This document shows positions 16,771-25,751 of a stretch of 64,000 nt of DNA, one piece after another (the stretch's first letter is position 1; each line of letters opens with the position of its first letter). The notes under the pieces are model-generated. The model was not told the DNA's origin and made no database searches. It worked only from the letters and a program-made list of their open reading frames with translations. The stretch lies in the NCBI GenBank assembly GCA_035539215.1, contig DATLIX010000183.1, positions 1 to 64,000 on the forward strand. Reading direction: 5' to 3'. The DNA is from Dongia_B sp035539215. Its GTDB lineage: Bacteria; Pseudomonadota; Alphaproteobacteria; Dongiales; Dongiaceae. Both the position numbers and the translations under genes were made by a program.

Positions 16771-19700
16771 TTATTCTCCCGCAACGAGTGCGGGTTTCGC
16801 GGCTTCTACTTTAACATGCCGCTTGCGGCTCAACCAATGATTGACCCGGTCGAGATACAGATAGACCACAGGGGTCGTGAAGAGGGTCAGCGCCTGGCTC
16901 ACCACCAGCCCGCCGACCATGGTATAGCCGAGCGGCTGGCGCAATTCCGAGCCGGTACCGTGTTCGAGCATCAGCGGCAGGGCGCCCAGCAAGGCGGCCA
17001 TGGTGGTCATCATGATCGGGCGGAACCGCAGGATGCAGGCCTGGCGGATCGACTGCTCCGGCGTCATCCCATGATTGCGCTCGGCCTGGATGGCGAAGTC
17101 TACCATCATGATGCCGTTTTTCTTCACGATGCCGATCAGCAGGATGATGCCGACCAAGGCGATCACCGATAGATCGATATGCGAGATCATCAGGATCAGC
17201 AGCGCCCCCATGCCGGCCGAGGGCAGCGTCGAGAGAATGGTCAGCGGATAGATATAGCTCTCATAGAGGATGCCGAGAATGATGTAGACGGTGACGATCG
17301 CCGCCAGGATCAGAAGCGGCGTGCTCTTCAATGAATCCTGGAACGCCTGGGCATTGCCCTGGAAGGTACCCTGGATTGCCGGCGGCAGGCCGATTTCCGT
17401 CGTCGCCTGGTTGATGACATTGACCGCATCGCCCAAGGCGACACCGGGCGCCAGATTGAATGACAGGGTGATCGCGGGAAACTGTCCCTGGTGGTTGATC
17501 GAGAGATAGCTGACCTTGTTGGTGTCGAACTTGGCAAAGGTGGAGAGCGGGACCTCCTGGCCGGTCAGCGGCGATTTGACATAGATGCGGTTCAACGTAT
17601 CGGCGTCTCCCTGTACCTTGGGATCGACCTCGAGGACCACATGATAGGTGCTGCGCTGGGTGAAGTATTGCGTCACCTGGCGCTGGCCGAAAGCGTCGTC
17701 GAGCGTCTCGTCGATGACCTGCGGCTGGATGCCGAAGCGGGACGCCTGATCGCGGTCGATGCTGAGCGACAGGGTGCCGCCGCTGGTCTGCTGGTCGGTG
17801 GCGATATCGCGCAGCTGCGGCAGCGTCTTCAACTTGGCGACGACGCGGGGTGCCCAGGTATTGAGTTCGTCGATATCCGCATCCTGCAGCGTGTATTGAT
17901 ACTGGGTCCGCGACAGGCGTCCACCGACATTGAGATCCTGAGCCGCCTGCATGAAGAGGGCGATGCCCTGGACCTTGGCCAGCTGCGGGCGTAAGCGGGC
18001 GATGATCTGGTCGGCGGAGGCCGTCCGCTGGTCCCGTGGCTTGAGGCTCAACAGGACCAGCCCGGTATTTTCGGCGCGCGCGCCGCCGATCACCGAGCCC
18101 CAGGCCGCGATATCGGGGTCCTTGGCCACGACATCCGTCAGGGACTGCTGCAGGCGCGACATTTCCGCAAAGGACACGTCCTGCGCCGCCTCGGAAAAGC
18201 CGGTGATGAGCCCGGTATCCTGCTGCGGGAAGAAGCCCTTCGGCACCTGGGTATAGAGATAGCCGGTGATGCCGAGCGTCAGGAAGAAGACGCCCAGGGT
18301 GATGAGGCGATAGCGCATGACCAGATCGAGGCCGCGCGTATAGAGCGCCAGCAAGCCGTCAAAGAAACCCTCGACGATCATATAGAGCTTGCCGTGGCGC
18401 CGGTGCTTCTCATCGCGCAGGAAGAGCGAGCACATCATCGGCGTCAGGGTCAAGGAGACGACGGCCGAAACCGCGATCGTCATGGTAACGGTCACGGCGA
18501 ACTCACGGAACAGGCGGCCGATGATGCCGCCCATCAGCAGCAGCGGGATGAAAACGGCGACCAGCGAGACGCTGATGGAGATGATGGTGAAGCCGATCTC
18601 GCCCGCTCCCTTGAGGGCGGCCTCATAGGGCGTCATCCCCTCTTCCATATGCCGATAGATGTTTTCCAGCATGACGATCGCGTCATCGACGACAAAGCCG
18701 ACAGCGATGGTCAACGCCATCAGGGAGAGATTGTCCAGGCTGTAGCCGACCACATACATCAGGCCGCAGGTGCCGATCAGCGCGAGCGGCACGGTGATGC
18801 CGGGAATGATCGTCGCCCAGAAGTTACGCAGGAAGAGGAAGATCACCATGACCACCAGTGCGATGGTCAGCATCAAGGTGAAGTTCACATCATGGACCGA
18901 GGCGCGAATCGTCTGCGTCCGGTCGATCATCTTGTCGACCTTGAGGGAGGGCGGAACCGACAGCAGAATATGCGGCATCTTTGCTTCGATATTCGACACC
19001 GCATCGATGACATTCGCGCCCGGTTGCTTATAGATGATGAGCAGAACGCTGCGCCGGCCGTTTTCCCAGGCAGCGAGCTTGGTGTTCTCCGGCCCGTCGA
19101 CGGCCGTGCCGATATCGCGAATGCGGATCGGCGCACCGTTCTTATAGGCGACAATGACGTCATTCCAGGGCTTCGCCGCCGTCAGCTGGTCATTGTCATA
19201 AATGGTGAAATTATGGGTGGCACCGTCGATCGATCCCTTGGCGGCATCGACCGTGACGGTGGAAATCATCCCCGCCACGTCTTCCATCTGCAGGCCGAGC
19301 GACGCCAGCTTGGCGGGATCGATCTGAACCCGCACCGCCGGCTTCTGCTGCCCGCCGATGACCACCTGGGAAATGCCGGGGATCTGCGACAGCTGCTGGG
19401 CGATTTGCGTCTCCGCATAGTCATCGACCGCGGTCAACGGCAGGACATCGGAATGCACGGCATAGACCACGATCGGCGAATCCGCCGGGTTGACCTTGCG
19501 ATAGGAGGGCGGGCTGGGCAGATCTTTCGGCAATTGTCCGGCGGCCGCATCAATAGCCGATTGAACGTCCTGGGCGGCGGCGTCGATGTCGCGGTCGAGA
19601 TCGAACTGCACCGTCACCTGGGTGTTGCCCAACTGACTGGTCGACGTCATCTGCGACACGCCGGGAATGTCGGAGAACTGTTGTTCCAGCGGCGTCGCCA

Positions 19701-19887
19701 CGGTCGAGGCCATGGTTTCCGGGCTGGCGCCCGGCAGGTTCGCGGAAACCGAGATGGTCGGGAAATCGATCTGCGGCAGAGGTGCGACCGGCAGCAAGGG
19801 ATAGGTTACGGCGCCGACCAGAACGACGCCCAGCATGAGCAGGGAGGTCGCGATCGGGCGCTTGATGAAGGGCGTCGAGATATTCAT
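16771..19887 (-). CDS. RND-family multidrug efflux pump, inner-membrane subunit
   Basis: Proton-driven efflux transporter of 1,038 residues, the standard size for the HAE1 (AcrB/MdtB/MexB) family. It begins with the typical NISTPFIKRPIATSLLMLG and has large periplasmic loops after the first and seventh membrane helices. The proton-relay Asp pair sits in VGFVVDDAIVMLENI, and the C-terminal half has FRPIMMTTMAALLGALPL. The wording is closest to the MdtB/MdtC/MuxB subgroup (from memory). It follows the membrane-fusion gene by 12 bp. No TolC-type outer-membrane channel is in the operon, so one must be supplied from elsewhere. Substrates could be drugs, bile-like detergents or plant aromatics. Confidence 0.95.
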   Translation of the reverse strand: MNISTPFIKRPIATSLLMLGVVLVGAVTYPLLPVAPLPQIDFPTISVSANLPGASPETMASTVATPLEQQFSDIPGVSQMTSTSQLGNTQVTVQFDLDRDIDAAAQDVQSAIDAAAGQLPKDLPSPPSYRKVNPADSPIVVYAVHSDVLPLTAVDDYAETQIAQQLSQIPGISQVVIGGQQKPAVRVQIDPAKLASLGLQMEDVAGMISTVTVDAAKGSIDGATHNFTIYDNDQLTAAKPWNDVIVAYKNGAPIRIRDIGTAVDGPENTKLAAWENGRRSVLLIIYKQPGANVIDAVSNIEAKMPHILLSVPPSLKVDKMIDRTQTIRASVHDVNFTLMLTIALVVMVIFLFLRNFWATIIPGITVPLALIGTCGLMYVVGYSLDNLSLMALTIAVGFVVDDAIVMLENIYRHMEEGMTPYEAALKGAGEIGFTIISISVSLVAVFIPLLLMGGIIGRLFREFAVTVTMTIAVSAVVSLTLTPMMCSLFLRDEKHRRHGKLYMIVEGFFDGLLALYTRGLDLVMRYRLITLGVFFLTLGITGYLYTQVPKGFFPQQDTGLITGFSEAAQDVSFAEMSRLQQSLTDVVAKDPDIAAWGSVIGGARAENTGLVLLSLKPRDQRTASADQIIARLRPQLAKVQGIALFMQAAQDLNVGGRLSRTQYQYTLQDADIDELNTWAPRVVAKLKTLPQLRDIATDQQTSGGTLSLSIDRDQASRFGIQPQVIDETLDDAFGQRQVTQYFTQRSTYHVVLEVDPKVQGDADTLNRIYVKSPLTGQEVPLSTFAKFDTNKVSYLSINHQGQFPAITLSFNLAPGVALGDAVNVINQATTEIGLPPAIQGTFQGNAQAFQDSLKSTPLLILAAIVTVYIILGILYESYIYPLTILSTLPSAGMGALLILMISHIDLSVIALVGIILLIGIVKKNGIMMVDFAIQAERNHGMTPEQSIRQACILRFRPIMMTTMAALLGALPLMLEHGTGSELRQPLGYTMVGGLVVSQALTLFTTPVVYLYLDRVNHWLSRKRHVKVEAAKPALVAGE

Positions 19888-19899
19888 CGCATCACCCCT

Positions 19900-21093
19900 T
19901 CATCGCGTTGCCAGGGTTGTCTGATCGGGCACAGCGTTGTTCTGCGCCGCCTTGTCGCCCGCCGGTGCTTGAGAAGTCGGCTTGTTGGCTTTCACCAAGG
20001 TGCCGACCTGCAGGCGATACTGCCCGCCCGTGACCACCTGGTCCCCTGGCTGAAGACCGTTCGTCACCACGGCGACCTGGCCGGTGTCGTAGCCGACCTG
20101 CAACGGCGTCGTCGTGACGGTGTTGTCCGGCTTGACGATATAGGTGAACAGGCCGTCGGGCCCCCGCTGTACCGCGGTCGAAGGCACCGTCAGAACATTA
20201 CGCTGGGTCGCCTGTAGAACCTTGATGTTGACGAATTCGCCGGGCCACAGCGCATTGTCGTTGTTCGCGAATTGCGCCTTGAAGCGGGCCGTGCCGGTGG
20301 CCTGATCGATCTGGTTGTCGACCAGGACGACCTTGCCTTGGGCGAGCACCGTCTTGCCGTCGCTGGCAAAGGCGGTGGCGCTGACCGTGCCTGCCGACAT
20401 GGCCTTCATCACCGCCGGCAGATTCTCTTCCGGCAAGGTGAAGACGACCGAGATCGGATGGAGTTGCGTGATGACCACGATGCCGGCGGTATCGGCCGCG
20501 CGGACGTTATTGCCCTGGTCGATCAGCCGAAAGCCCGTGCGGCCGTCGAGCGGCGCCCTGATGCTGGTGTAATCGAGCTGTGTACGGGCATTGTCGATCG
20601 CTCCCTGGTCGCCCTGCACCTGCGCCTGCAGCTGATCGACCTGGGCGCGCTCGGTATCGAGCTGTTGCTGGCTGGCGAAATCCTTCTTCGACAGGGCGAG
20701 AAAACGTTGCAGGTCAAGCTTGGCATTAGCCAGCTGGGCCATGTCCTGCGCTTTTTTGGCGACCGCCTGGTCGAGCGCCGCCTGGAAAGGCCGCGGATCG
20801 ATCTGCGCCAGGAGGTCGCCGGTCTTGACGTCCTCCCCTTCCGTGAATCCGATCTTCTGCACCTGACCGTCGACGCGCGCCGTGACGGTCACCGTGTTCA
20901 AGGCCTGGACCGTACCGAGGCCCGTCAGATAGACCGGCACATCCTGACGGCTGGCTGACGCCGTATCGACCGGTATCGCGGCCGGTTGCGTCGGTGGCAG
21001 GGTCGCCATGGCCGGCTGGTTGACCCACCAATGCCATCCGGCAAAGCCGGCGGCGCCAAGAACAACCAGCGGGATCAGTGTTTTATAGTTCAT
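19900..21093 (-). CDS. RND efflux periplasmic adaptor (membrane-fusion protein)
   Basis: HlyD/AcrA-type adaptor of 397 residues from the ATG at 21093, which places a single N-terminal membrane anchor (LIPLVVLGAAGFAGWHWW) directly after the start; the upstream frame to 21228 lacks family features. The order is the barrel-sandwich half with VTARVDGQVQKIGFTEGEDVKTGDLLAQIDP-type lipoyl sequence, a coiled-coil hairpin (about 100-170), the second lipoyl half (DYTSIRAPLDGRTGF) and beta-barrel domains. It is the first gene of the pump operon. The C-terminal tail is Gln/Ala/Lys-rich and probably disordered. It bridges the inner-membrane pump to an outer-membrane channel. Confidence 0.93.
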   Translation of the reverse strand: MNYKTLIPLVVLGAAGFAGWHWWVNQPAMATLPPTQPAAIPVDTASASRQDVPVYLTGLGTVQALNTVTVTARVDGQVQKIGFTEGEDVKTGDLLAQIDPRPFQAALDQAVAKKAQDMAQLANAKLDLQRFLALSKKDFASQQQLDTERAQVDQLQAQVQGDQGAIDNARTQLDYTSIRAPLDGRTGFRLIDQGNNVRAADTAGIVVITQLHPISVVFTLPEENLPAVMKAMSAGTVSATAFASDGKTVLAQGKVVLVDNQIDQATGTARFKAQFANNDNALWPGEFVNIKVLQATQRNVLTVPSTAVQRGPDGLFTYIVKPDNTVTTTPLQVGYDTGQVAVVTNGLQPGDQVVTGGQYRLQVGTLVKANKPTSQAPAGDKAAQNNAVPDQTTLATR

Positions 21094-21317
21094 TTTTATC
21101 GGCCCATCTTTGTACGGACTATCGCCGGCCTCACTAATGGAGGCCGTGAGCGAAAAAGCAGCTCTATTCCGGGTTGCCGGCAATACGATCGGCGTAGAGA
21201 CCCGGTCGATCCATTGCAGGCCTGACAAAGATAGGTAGAGGTCGATTAAACCGCCATCGACGCTTCATGAAGTTTTGTTCATCTTGGAAGCGGGTGGTCA
21301 AGGACGGCTGGTCAGCG

Positions 21318-22769
21318 TCAGTCGTCGATTGCCGTCAGCGGCCGGGCGATATGCTCCAGCTGCTTGCGCTCTGCGGCCACGCCCCAAAGGGCCTGAATGA
21401 CGGCCGCCGCGAGCATCAGCACGGCCCCCACCACATAGCCGATGAAGACATCCTGCCGCGAGCCGGTATCAATCAGCCTGCCGAAAAAGGACGGCGCAAC
21501 AACACCGCCGAGGCCGGTGCCGATGGCAAAGAAGATCGCGATCGCCAGCGCCCGCATTTCCAAAGGAAAGGTCTCGCTGACCGTCAGGTAGGCCGAGCTG
21601 GCCGCCGCCGAGGCAAAGAAGAAGACGACCATCCAGCACAGCGTCTGGGTGAGCGCGGTCAAGACGCCCTGTTCGAAGAGATAGCCGCTGATCAGCAGCA
21701 GGATACCGGACAATCCATAGGTGAGGGCGATCATGGGCCGACGCCCCCAGCTGTCGAAGAACCGGCCGAGCAGTACCGGTCCGGTGAAATTCCCCACGGC
21801 GAAGGGCAGGATGTACCAGCCGACCGCATCGGCCGGTATCTGGTAGAAATCGGTCAGCACCAACGCATAGGTGAAGAAGATGGCGTTGTAGAAGAAAGCT
21901 TGCGCCGTCATCAGGCTGAGCCCGACCAGCGCGCGGCGGCGGTGGCGATTGAAGAGGACGTCGACGACATGGCGCATCTCGGTATGCGCGCGCGGCTGCA
22001 GACGCAGCTTGGAAAGCTTTTCGCCGCGATCGAGAAGATGCGCCGGGAAGCGTCGCTCGATGCCGGCAATGACATCTTCCGCCGCCGCCTCATGGCCATG
22101 GGTGATGAGCCAGCGCGGGCTTTCGGGAATCCACAGGCGCATCACCAGGATGACGCCGCCGAGCAGGCCGCCGATGAGGAAGCAAAGCCGCCAGCCGAAG
22201 TCGATTGCGAACAAGGCCGGATTGAGCAGGAAGACGGAACCCGCCCCGCCCAGTGCCGCACCGACCCAGAAACTGCCGTTGATGACGAGATCGGTCCAGC
22301 CGCGGTAGCGCGCCGGGATCAGCTCCTGGATGGTCGAATTGATCGCCGTGTATTCGCCGCCGATCCCCGCCCCCGTCAGGAAGCGGAACAGCACGAAGCT
22401 CGGCAGATTCCAGGAGAAGCCGGTGGCCAGCGTGGCAATGATATAGACGAAGAGCGTAATGAAGAAGAGCTTCCGCCGACCCAAGCGATCAGTCAGCCAG
22501 CCGAACAGAACCGCGCCGAACACCGCGCCGGCGAGATAGGCGCTGCTGGCGAGGCCCACATTGCTGTTGTCGAAATGCAGCTGCGGGCTTTGCTTCAAGG
22601 CGCCGGCCACAGCCCCTGCCAGCGTCACCTCGAGGCCATCGAGAATCCAGGTGATGCCGAGCGCCACGACCACCAGGCTGTGAAAGGCACCCCAAGGCAG
22701 GCGATCGAGACGGGCCGGAATGGCCGTCGCAGTAATCGGCAGGGAGTCCGCTGCGGGCGGATTGGCCAT
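21318..22769 (-). CDS. MFS transporter, sugar-porter-like
   Basis: Inner-membrane secondary transporter of 483 residues with twelve predicted hydrophobic segments. The first-loop signature GWLTDRLGRRK (about 90-100) and PESPRWLITHG after helix 6 are typical of the sugar porter/metabolite-proton symporter branch; a second RFFDSWGRRP appears after helix 8. GGAGAG precedes the ATG. It is divergent from the CO dehydrogenase cluster, sharing a 251-bp AT-rich promoter region, but there is no clear functional link. Substrates in this branch include sugars, aromatic acids and niacin-like compounds; none can be chosen from sequence. Confidence 0.88.
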   Translation of the reverse strand: MANPPAADSLPITATAIPARLDRLPWGAFHSLVVVALGITWILDGLEVTLAGAVAGALKQSPQLHFDNSNVGLASSAYLAGAVFGAVLFGWLTDRLGRRKLFFITLFVYIIATLATGFSWNLPSFVLFRFLTGAGIGGEYTAINSTIQELIPARYRGWTDLVINGSFWVGAALGGAGSVFLLNPALFAIDFGWRLCFLIGGLLGGVILVMRLWIPESPRWLITHGHEAAAEDVIAGIERRFPAHLLDRGEKLSKLRLQPRAHTEMRHVVDVLFNRHRRRALVGLSLMTAQAFFYNAIFFTYALVLTDFYQIPADAVGWYILPFAVGNFTGPVLLGRFFDSWGRRPMIALTYGLSGILLLISGYLFEQGVLTALTQTLCWMVVFFFASAAASSAYLTVSETFPLEMRALAIAIFFAIGTGLGGVVAPSFFGRLIDTGSRQDVFIGYVVGAVLMLAAAVIQALWGVAAERKQLEHIARPLTAIDD

Positions 22770-22904
22770 CGCTATCGCTCTCCAGAAGAACCCGGGAAAC
22801 GAACGGCAGCCCGTCGCATGCGGTTCAACCGGGCGCCGACACGATTTGGTGAGGCGCTGACCCCCTCCTCCGGTCGTCGCGCGGGCGTTTCGACCGCAAA
22901 ATAA

Positions 22905-23020
22905 CGAGGCGCCGTCGCAGCGTTATATACATTTGAATATAATGAGATTTTTTCCTTCGGCCTTTTGATCAAACGCTATAATTCCGCGTCCTGTGAACCT
23001 GCCGCAGATCAGAGGCGCAC
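22905..23020. promoter_or_regulatory. AT-rich divergent promoter region between MFS gene and cox cluster
   Basis: This stretch is markedly AT-rich compared with its surroundings and lies between two divergent genes. TATAAT hexamers occur on the plus strand at 22938-22943 and 22977-22982, neither with a good -35 at 17 bp. TATATT/TATAAC-type sequences face the MFS gene. AGAGG 7 bases before the GTG at 23021 is the ribosome site of coxC. The exact start points are not determined. Confidence 0.45.
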
Positions 23021-24217
23021 GTGCATAGCGGTCACGACCCCGTCCTGATGGGATTGTCCATCCTGATTGCGATCCAGGGTAGCTTTGTCTCCCTGGTGCT
23101 GGCGCGTGAGACGGGGCGCTTCGAAGGCGCCTGGCGGCGCCTCATCCTCGCCATGTCGGCGGTGACGCTCGGCTCGTCGATCTGGGCGATGCATTTCATC
23201 GGCATGCTGGCCTATCACATGCCGGCCGCCGTCACCTATGACCTGTTCCTGACATTGCTGTCTTTCCTGATCGCGGTTCTCGCTGTCGGCATCGGCTACG
23301 GCATCACCACGGTCTTCGCCGACAGCGCCTGGCGCGACATCGCCGCAGCGATCTTCACCGGCGGCGGCATCGCCGGCATGCATTATATCGGCATGACGGC
23401 CCTCAGCGGACCGGTCGATCTCGGCTATCACGGTACATGGGTCGTCGTCAGCGTGCTGATCGGCGTGGTGGCGGCGGGCATCAGCCTGCATCTCGCCTTC
23501 GGCACCAAGCTGCAGGCGCGTGCCGCCCTCGGCGCGGTCGCCATGGGGCTCGCCATTTCGGGCATGCATTATTCAGCAATGTACGGCACCGATGTCATGG
23601 CGGCCGATCAGGGAAGCGGCATGCTGTCCCATGCCCTGGACCGTACGCTGCTCGCCATCGTCGTTGCCGTCGTCGCCTTCATCATCTGCGCGACCTCGAT
23701 GCTGCTGCTGATTCCCAACCGCGCAACCACGCCGGGTCGCAATCATGACGGCCAGGTGGTCGACGGCGCCGCCTGGGAACATGCTGCAGCGCAAACGGCA
23801 TCCGCCGCGTCGGCTGTTGGCGCAGATCCCGCGCCGGCGGATCTTGCCCGGATTCCGGCGCGGGCTGGGGGCACCACCGTGCTGCTCGATCCGCTGTCGA
23901 TCCAGGCTATTCGCGCTGATGGGCGCTACACCCATCTGCAGGATGCGGGCCGCGACTATTTCTGCAATCTGTCGATCACTGATCTTGCGGGGCGATTGGA
24001 CCCGACGCATTTCCTCCGCGTCCACCGATCGCATATTGTGCAAGTGCGATATGTCAAATCGCTGCGCCGCAAGGGCGATGGCGCGGTGCTGACCCTGGGC
24101 AGTCGCGCGGAAACGATCATCCCTGTCAGCCGCACTGCCCTGCCGAAGTTGAAGGCGCGCCTGGGTCTCTCCGATGCGGCTTCCGCAAGCCCGCTAGAGA
24201 CAACATCTCTGTCGTAA
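23021..24217 (+). CDS. coxC: MHYT-domain membrane sensor with LytTR DNA-binding domain (CoxC-like)
   Basis: Membrane-bound regulator of 398 residues starting at a GTG with AGAGG upstream. The N-terminal half has seven hydrophobic helices and three MHYT-type metal-binding motifs: AMHFIGM (56-62), GMHYIGM (119-125) and GMHYSAM (181-187), proposed for this family to bind copper and sense a diatomic gas. After a linker (about 235-285) comes a LytTR domain (about 285-385) with SIQAIRADGRYTHLQ and FLRVHRSHIVQVRYVKSL. This is the CoxC/CoxH architecture of Oligotropha carboxidovorans, and its position directly before coxM supports that name. It probably links CO (or O2) sensing in the membrane to cox transcription. 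Confidence 0.88.
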   Translation: MHSGHDPVLMGLSILIAIQGSFVSLVLARETGRFEGAWRRLILAMSAVTLGSSIWAMHFIGMLAYHMPAAVTYDLFLTLLSFLIAVLAVGIGYGITTVFADSAWRDIAAAIFTGGGIAGMHYIGMTALSGPVDLGYHGTWVVVSVLIGVVAAGISLHLAFGTKLQARAALGAVAMGLAISGMHYSAMYGTDVMAADQGSGMLSHALDRTLLAIVVAVVAFIICATSMLLLIPNRATTPGRNHDGQVVDGAAWEHAAAQTASAASAVGADPAPADLARIPARAGGTTVLLDPLSIQAIRADGRYTHLQDAGRDYFCNLSITDLAGRLDPTHFLRVHRSHIVQVRYVKSLRRKGDGAVLTLGSRAETIIPVSRTALPKLKARLGLSDAASASPLETTSLS

Positions 24218-24355
24218 TTCATTGCGCGTTCGCCGCTTTTCGTGCCGTTCAGACCCGCTTCGTTCCCGGAATCCTGCGGCCTTTCGCCACTGCCCTTAAT
24301 ATTTGCCTTCGAGAAGAGCGCAGTCAGGCGCCGCCATTGTCGGGGAGGTCCAATC

Positions 24356-25219
24356 ATGATTCCGGGTCGCTTCACCTATCACTGTCCGGCTTCCGTCACG
24401 GAAGCGGTCGGCCTGCTGGCCAGCCTCGGCGAAGACGCGCGGCCTCTGGCGGGCGGCCATAGTCTCATTCCCATGATGAAGCTCCGCATGGCGCAGCCGG
24501 AGCATCTGATCGATCTCGGCAAGATCCCTGACCTGAAAGGCATCCGGCAGGAAGCTGGCGAGATCGTCATCGGCGCCATGACCACCCAGGCCGAGATCAT
24601 CGCCGCGCCGCTGCTGGCCGAAAAGGCGCCGATCCTGATCGAGGCGGCCAGGGTGATTGCCGATCCCCAGGTGCGCTATGCCGGCACGATCGGCGGCAAT
24701 GTCGCCAATGGCGATCCCGGCAATGACATGCCGGGCTTGATGCAGTGTCTCGATGCCCGGTACGGTCTCACCGGACCGTCGGGGACACGGCAGGTGGCGG
24801 CGCGCGACTTCTACGAAGCCGCTTACTTTACCAAGCTGGAAGCCGGGGAAATCCTGACCGAACTGCGCTTCGCTGTTCCGGCCGCCGGTCACGGCTGGGC
24901 CTATGAGAAGCTGAAACGCAAGATCGGCGACTATGCCGTGGCCGCCGCCGCTGTCATGCTGAGCATGTCCGCCGGGAAATGCACCCAGGCCGCGATCGCC
25001 CTTACCAATGTCGGGCAGACCCCGCTGCTGGCCGCCGATGCCGCGAAGGCACTGGTCGGCAGCCCTGTCGACGCAAGCGCCATCGATGCCGCCGCCAAGG
25101 CCGCCATGGCGATCGCCGATCCCAGCACGGATACGAGGGGACCGGTGGAATACCGCCGCGCCGTTCTCGGCGTGATGGTGCGCCGCGCCATCGACCGCGC
25201 CAAAGCCCGCGCCCGCTAA
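24356..25219 (+). CDS. coxM: Carbon monoxide dehydrogenase medium (FAD) subunit CoxM
   Basis: Flavoprotein subunit of aerobic CO dehydrogenase, which takes electrons from the iron-sulfur subunit and passes them to the quinone pool. The ATG at 24356 is preceded by GGGGAGG and gives 287 residues, the family length; the frame extends upstream without homology. FAD-binding motifs AGGHS (32-36) and TIGG (111-114) fall at the same residue numbers known for the Oligotropha enzyme. The rest follows the xanthine dehydrogenase FAD-domain pattern (GDPGNDMPGLMQCLDARYGL; C-terminal YRRAVLGVMVRRAI). The gene begins 138 bp after coxC and 19 bp before coxS, with the family order M-S-L. Confidence 0.95.
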   Translation: MIPGRFTYHCPASVTEAVGLLASLGEDARPLAGGHSLIPMMKLRMAQPEHLIDLGKIPDLKGIRQEAGEIVIGAMTTQAEIIAAPLLAEKAPILIEAARVIADPQVRYAGTIGGNVANGDPGNDMPGLMQCLDARYGLTGPSGTRQVAARDFYEAAYFTKLEAGEILTELRFAVPAAGHGWAYEKLKRKIGDYAVAAAAVMLSMSAGKCTQAAIALTNVGQTPLLAADAAKALVGSPVDASAIDAAAKAAMAIADPSTDTRGPVEYRRAVLGVMVRRAIDRAKARAR

Positions 25220-25238
25220 ACCTGTCAGGAGCCGAGAC

Positions 25239-25751
25239 ATGCCAAGCGATATCGCCAAGACCAGGGTCTCCATGACGGTCAATGGCCGTCCCTATGCCGC
25301 CGAGGTCGAACCGCGCACCTTGCTGGTGCATTTCCTGCGCGAAAACCTGAACCTGACCGGCGCGCATATCGGCTGCGATACCAGTCATTGCGGTGCCTGC
25401 ACCGTCGATCTCGACGGCAAGTCGGTCAAATCCTGCACCGTCTTCGCCGTCCAGGCCGCGGGAGGCGCGGTCACCACCATCGAAGGCATGGCGGCGGCCG
25501 ATGGCAGCCTGCATGCGCTGCAGCAGACCTTTCACGAGCATCACGGTCTGCAATGCGGCTTCTGCACGCCGGGCATGATCATGCGGGCGCATCGCCTGCT
25601 GCAGGAGAATCCGCAGCCCACGGAAGACGAGATCCGCCTCGGCATCTCCGGCAATCTCTGCCGCTGTACCGGCTATCAGAACATCGTCAAGGCGATCCGC
25701 GCCGCCGCCGACATGCTGGCGAACCCGCAGCGCAAGGAGGCCGCAGAATGA
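25239..25751 (+). CDS. coxS: Carbon monoxide dehydrogenase small (2Fe-2S) subunit CoxS
   Basis: Iron-sulfur subunit of 170 residues that carries electrons from the molybdenum site to FAD. Two [2Fe-2S] clusters are coordinated: the N-terminal plant-type cluster by Cys46, Cys51, Cys54 and Cys66 (GCDTSHCGACT), and the C-terminal cluster by Cys106, Cys109, Cys141 and Cys143 (LQCGFCTPGM and NLCRCTGYQNIV). All eight cysteines are present. The stop overlaps the coxL ATG, so the stoichiometry is probably kept by coupled translation. The subunit is cytoplasmic, on the inner-membrane face. Confidence 0.96.
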   Translation: MPSDIAKTRVSMTVNGRPYAAEVEPRTLLVHFLRENLNLTGAHIGCDTSHCGACTVDLDGKSVKSCTVFAVQAAGGAVTTIEGMAAADGSLHALQQTFHEHHGLQCGFCTPGMIMRAHRLLQENPQPTEDEIRLGISGNLCRCTGYQNIVKAIRAAADMLANPQRKEAAE

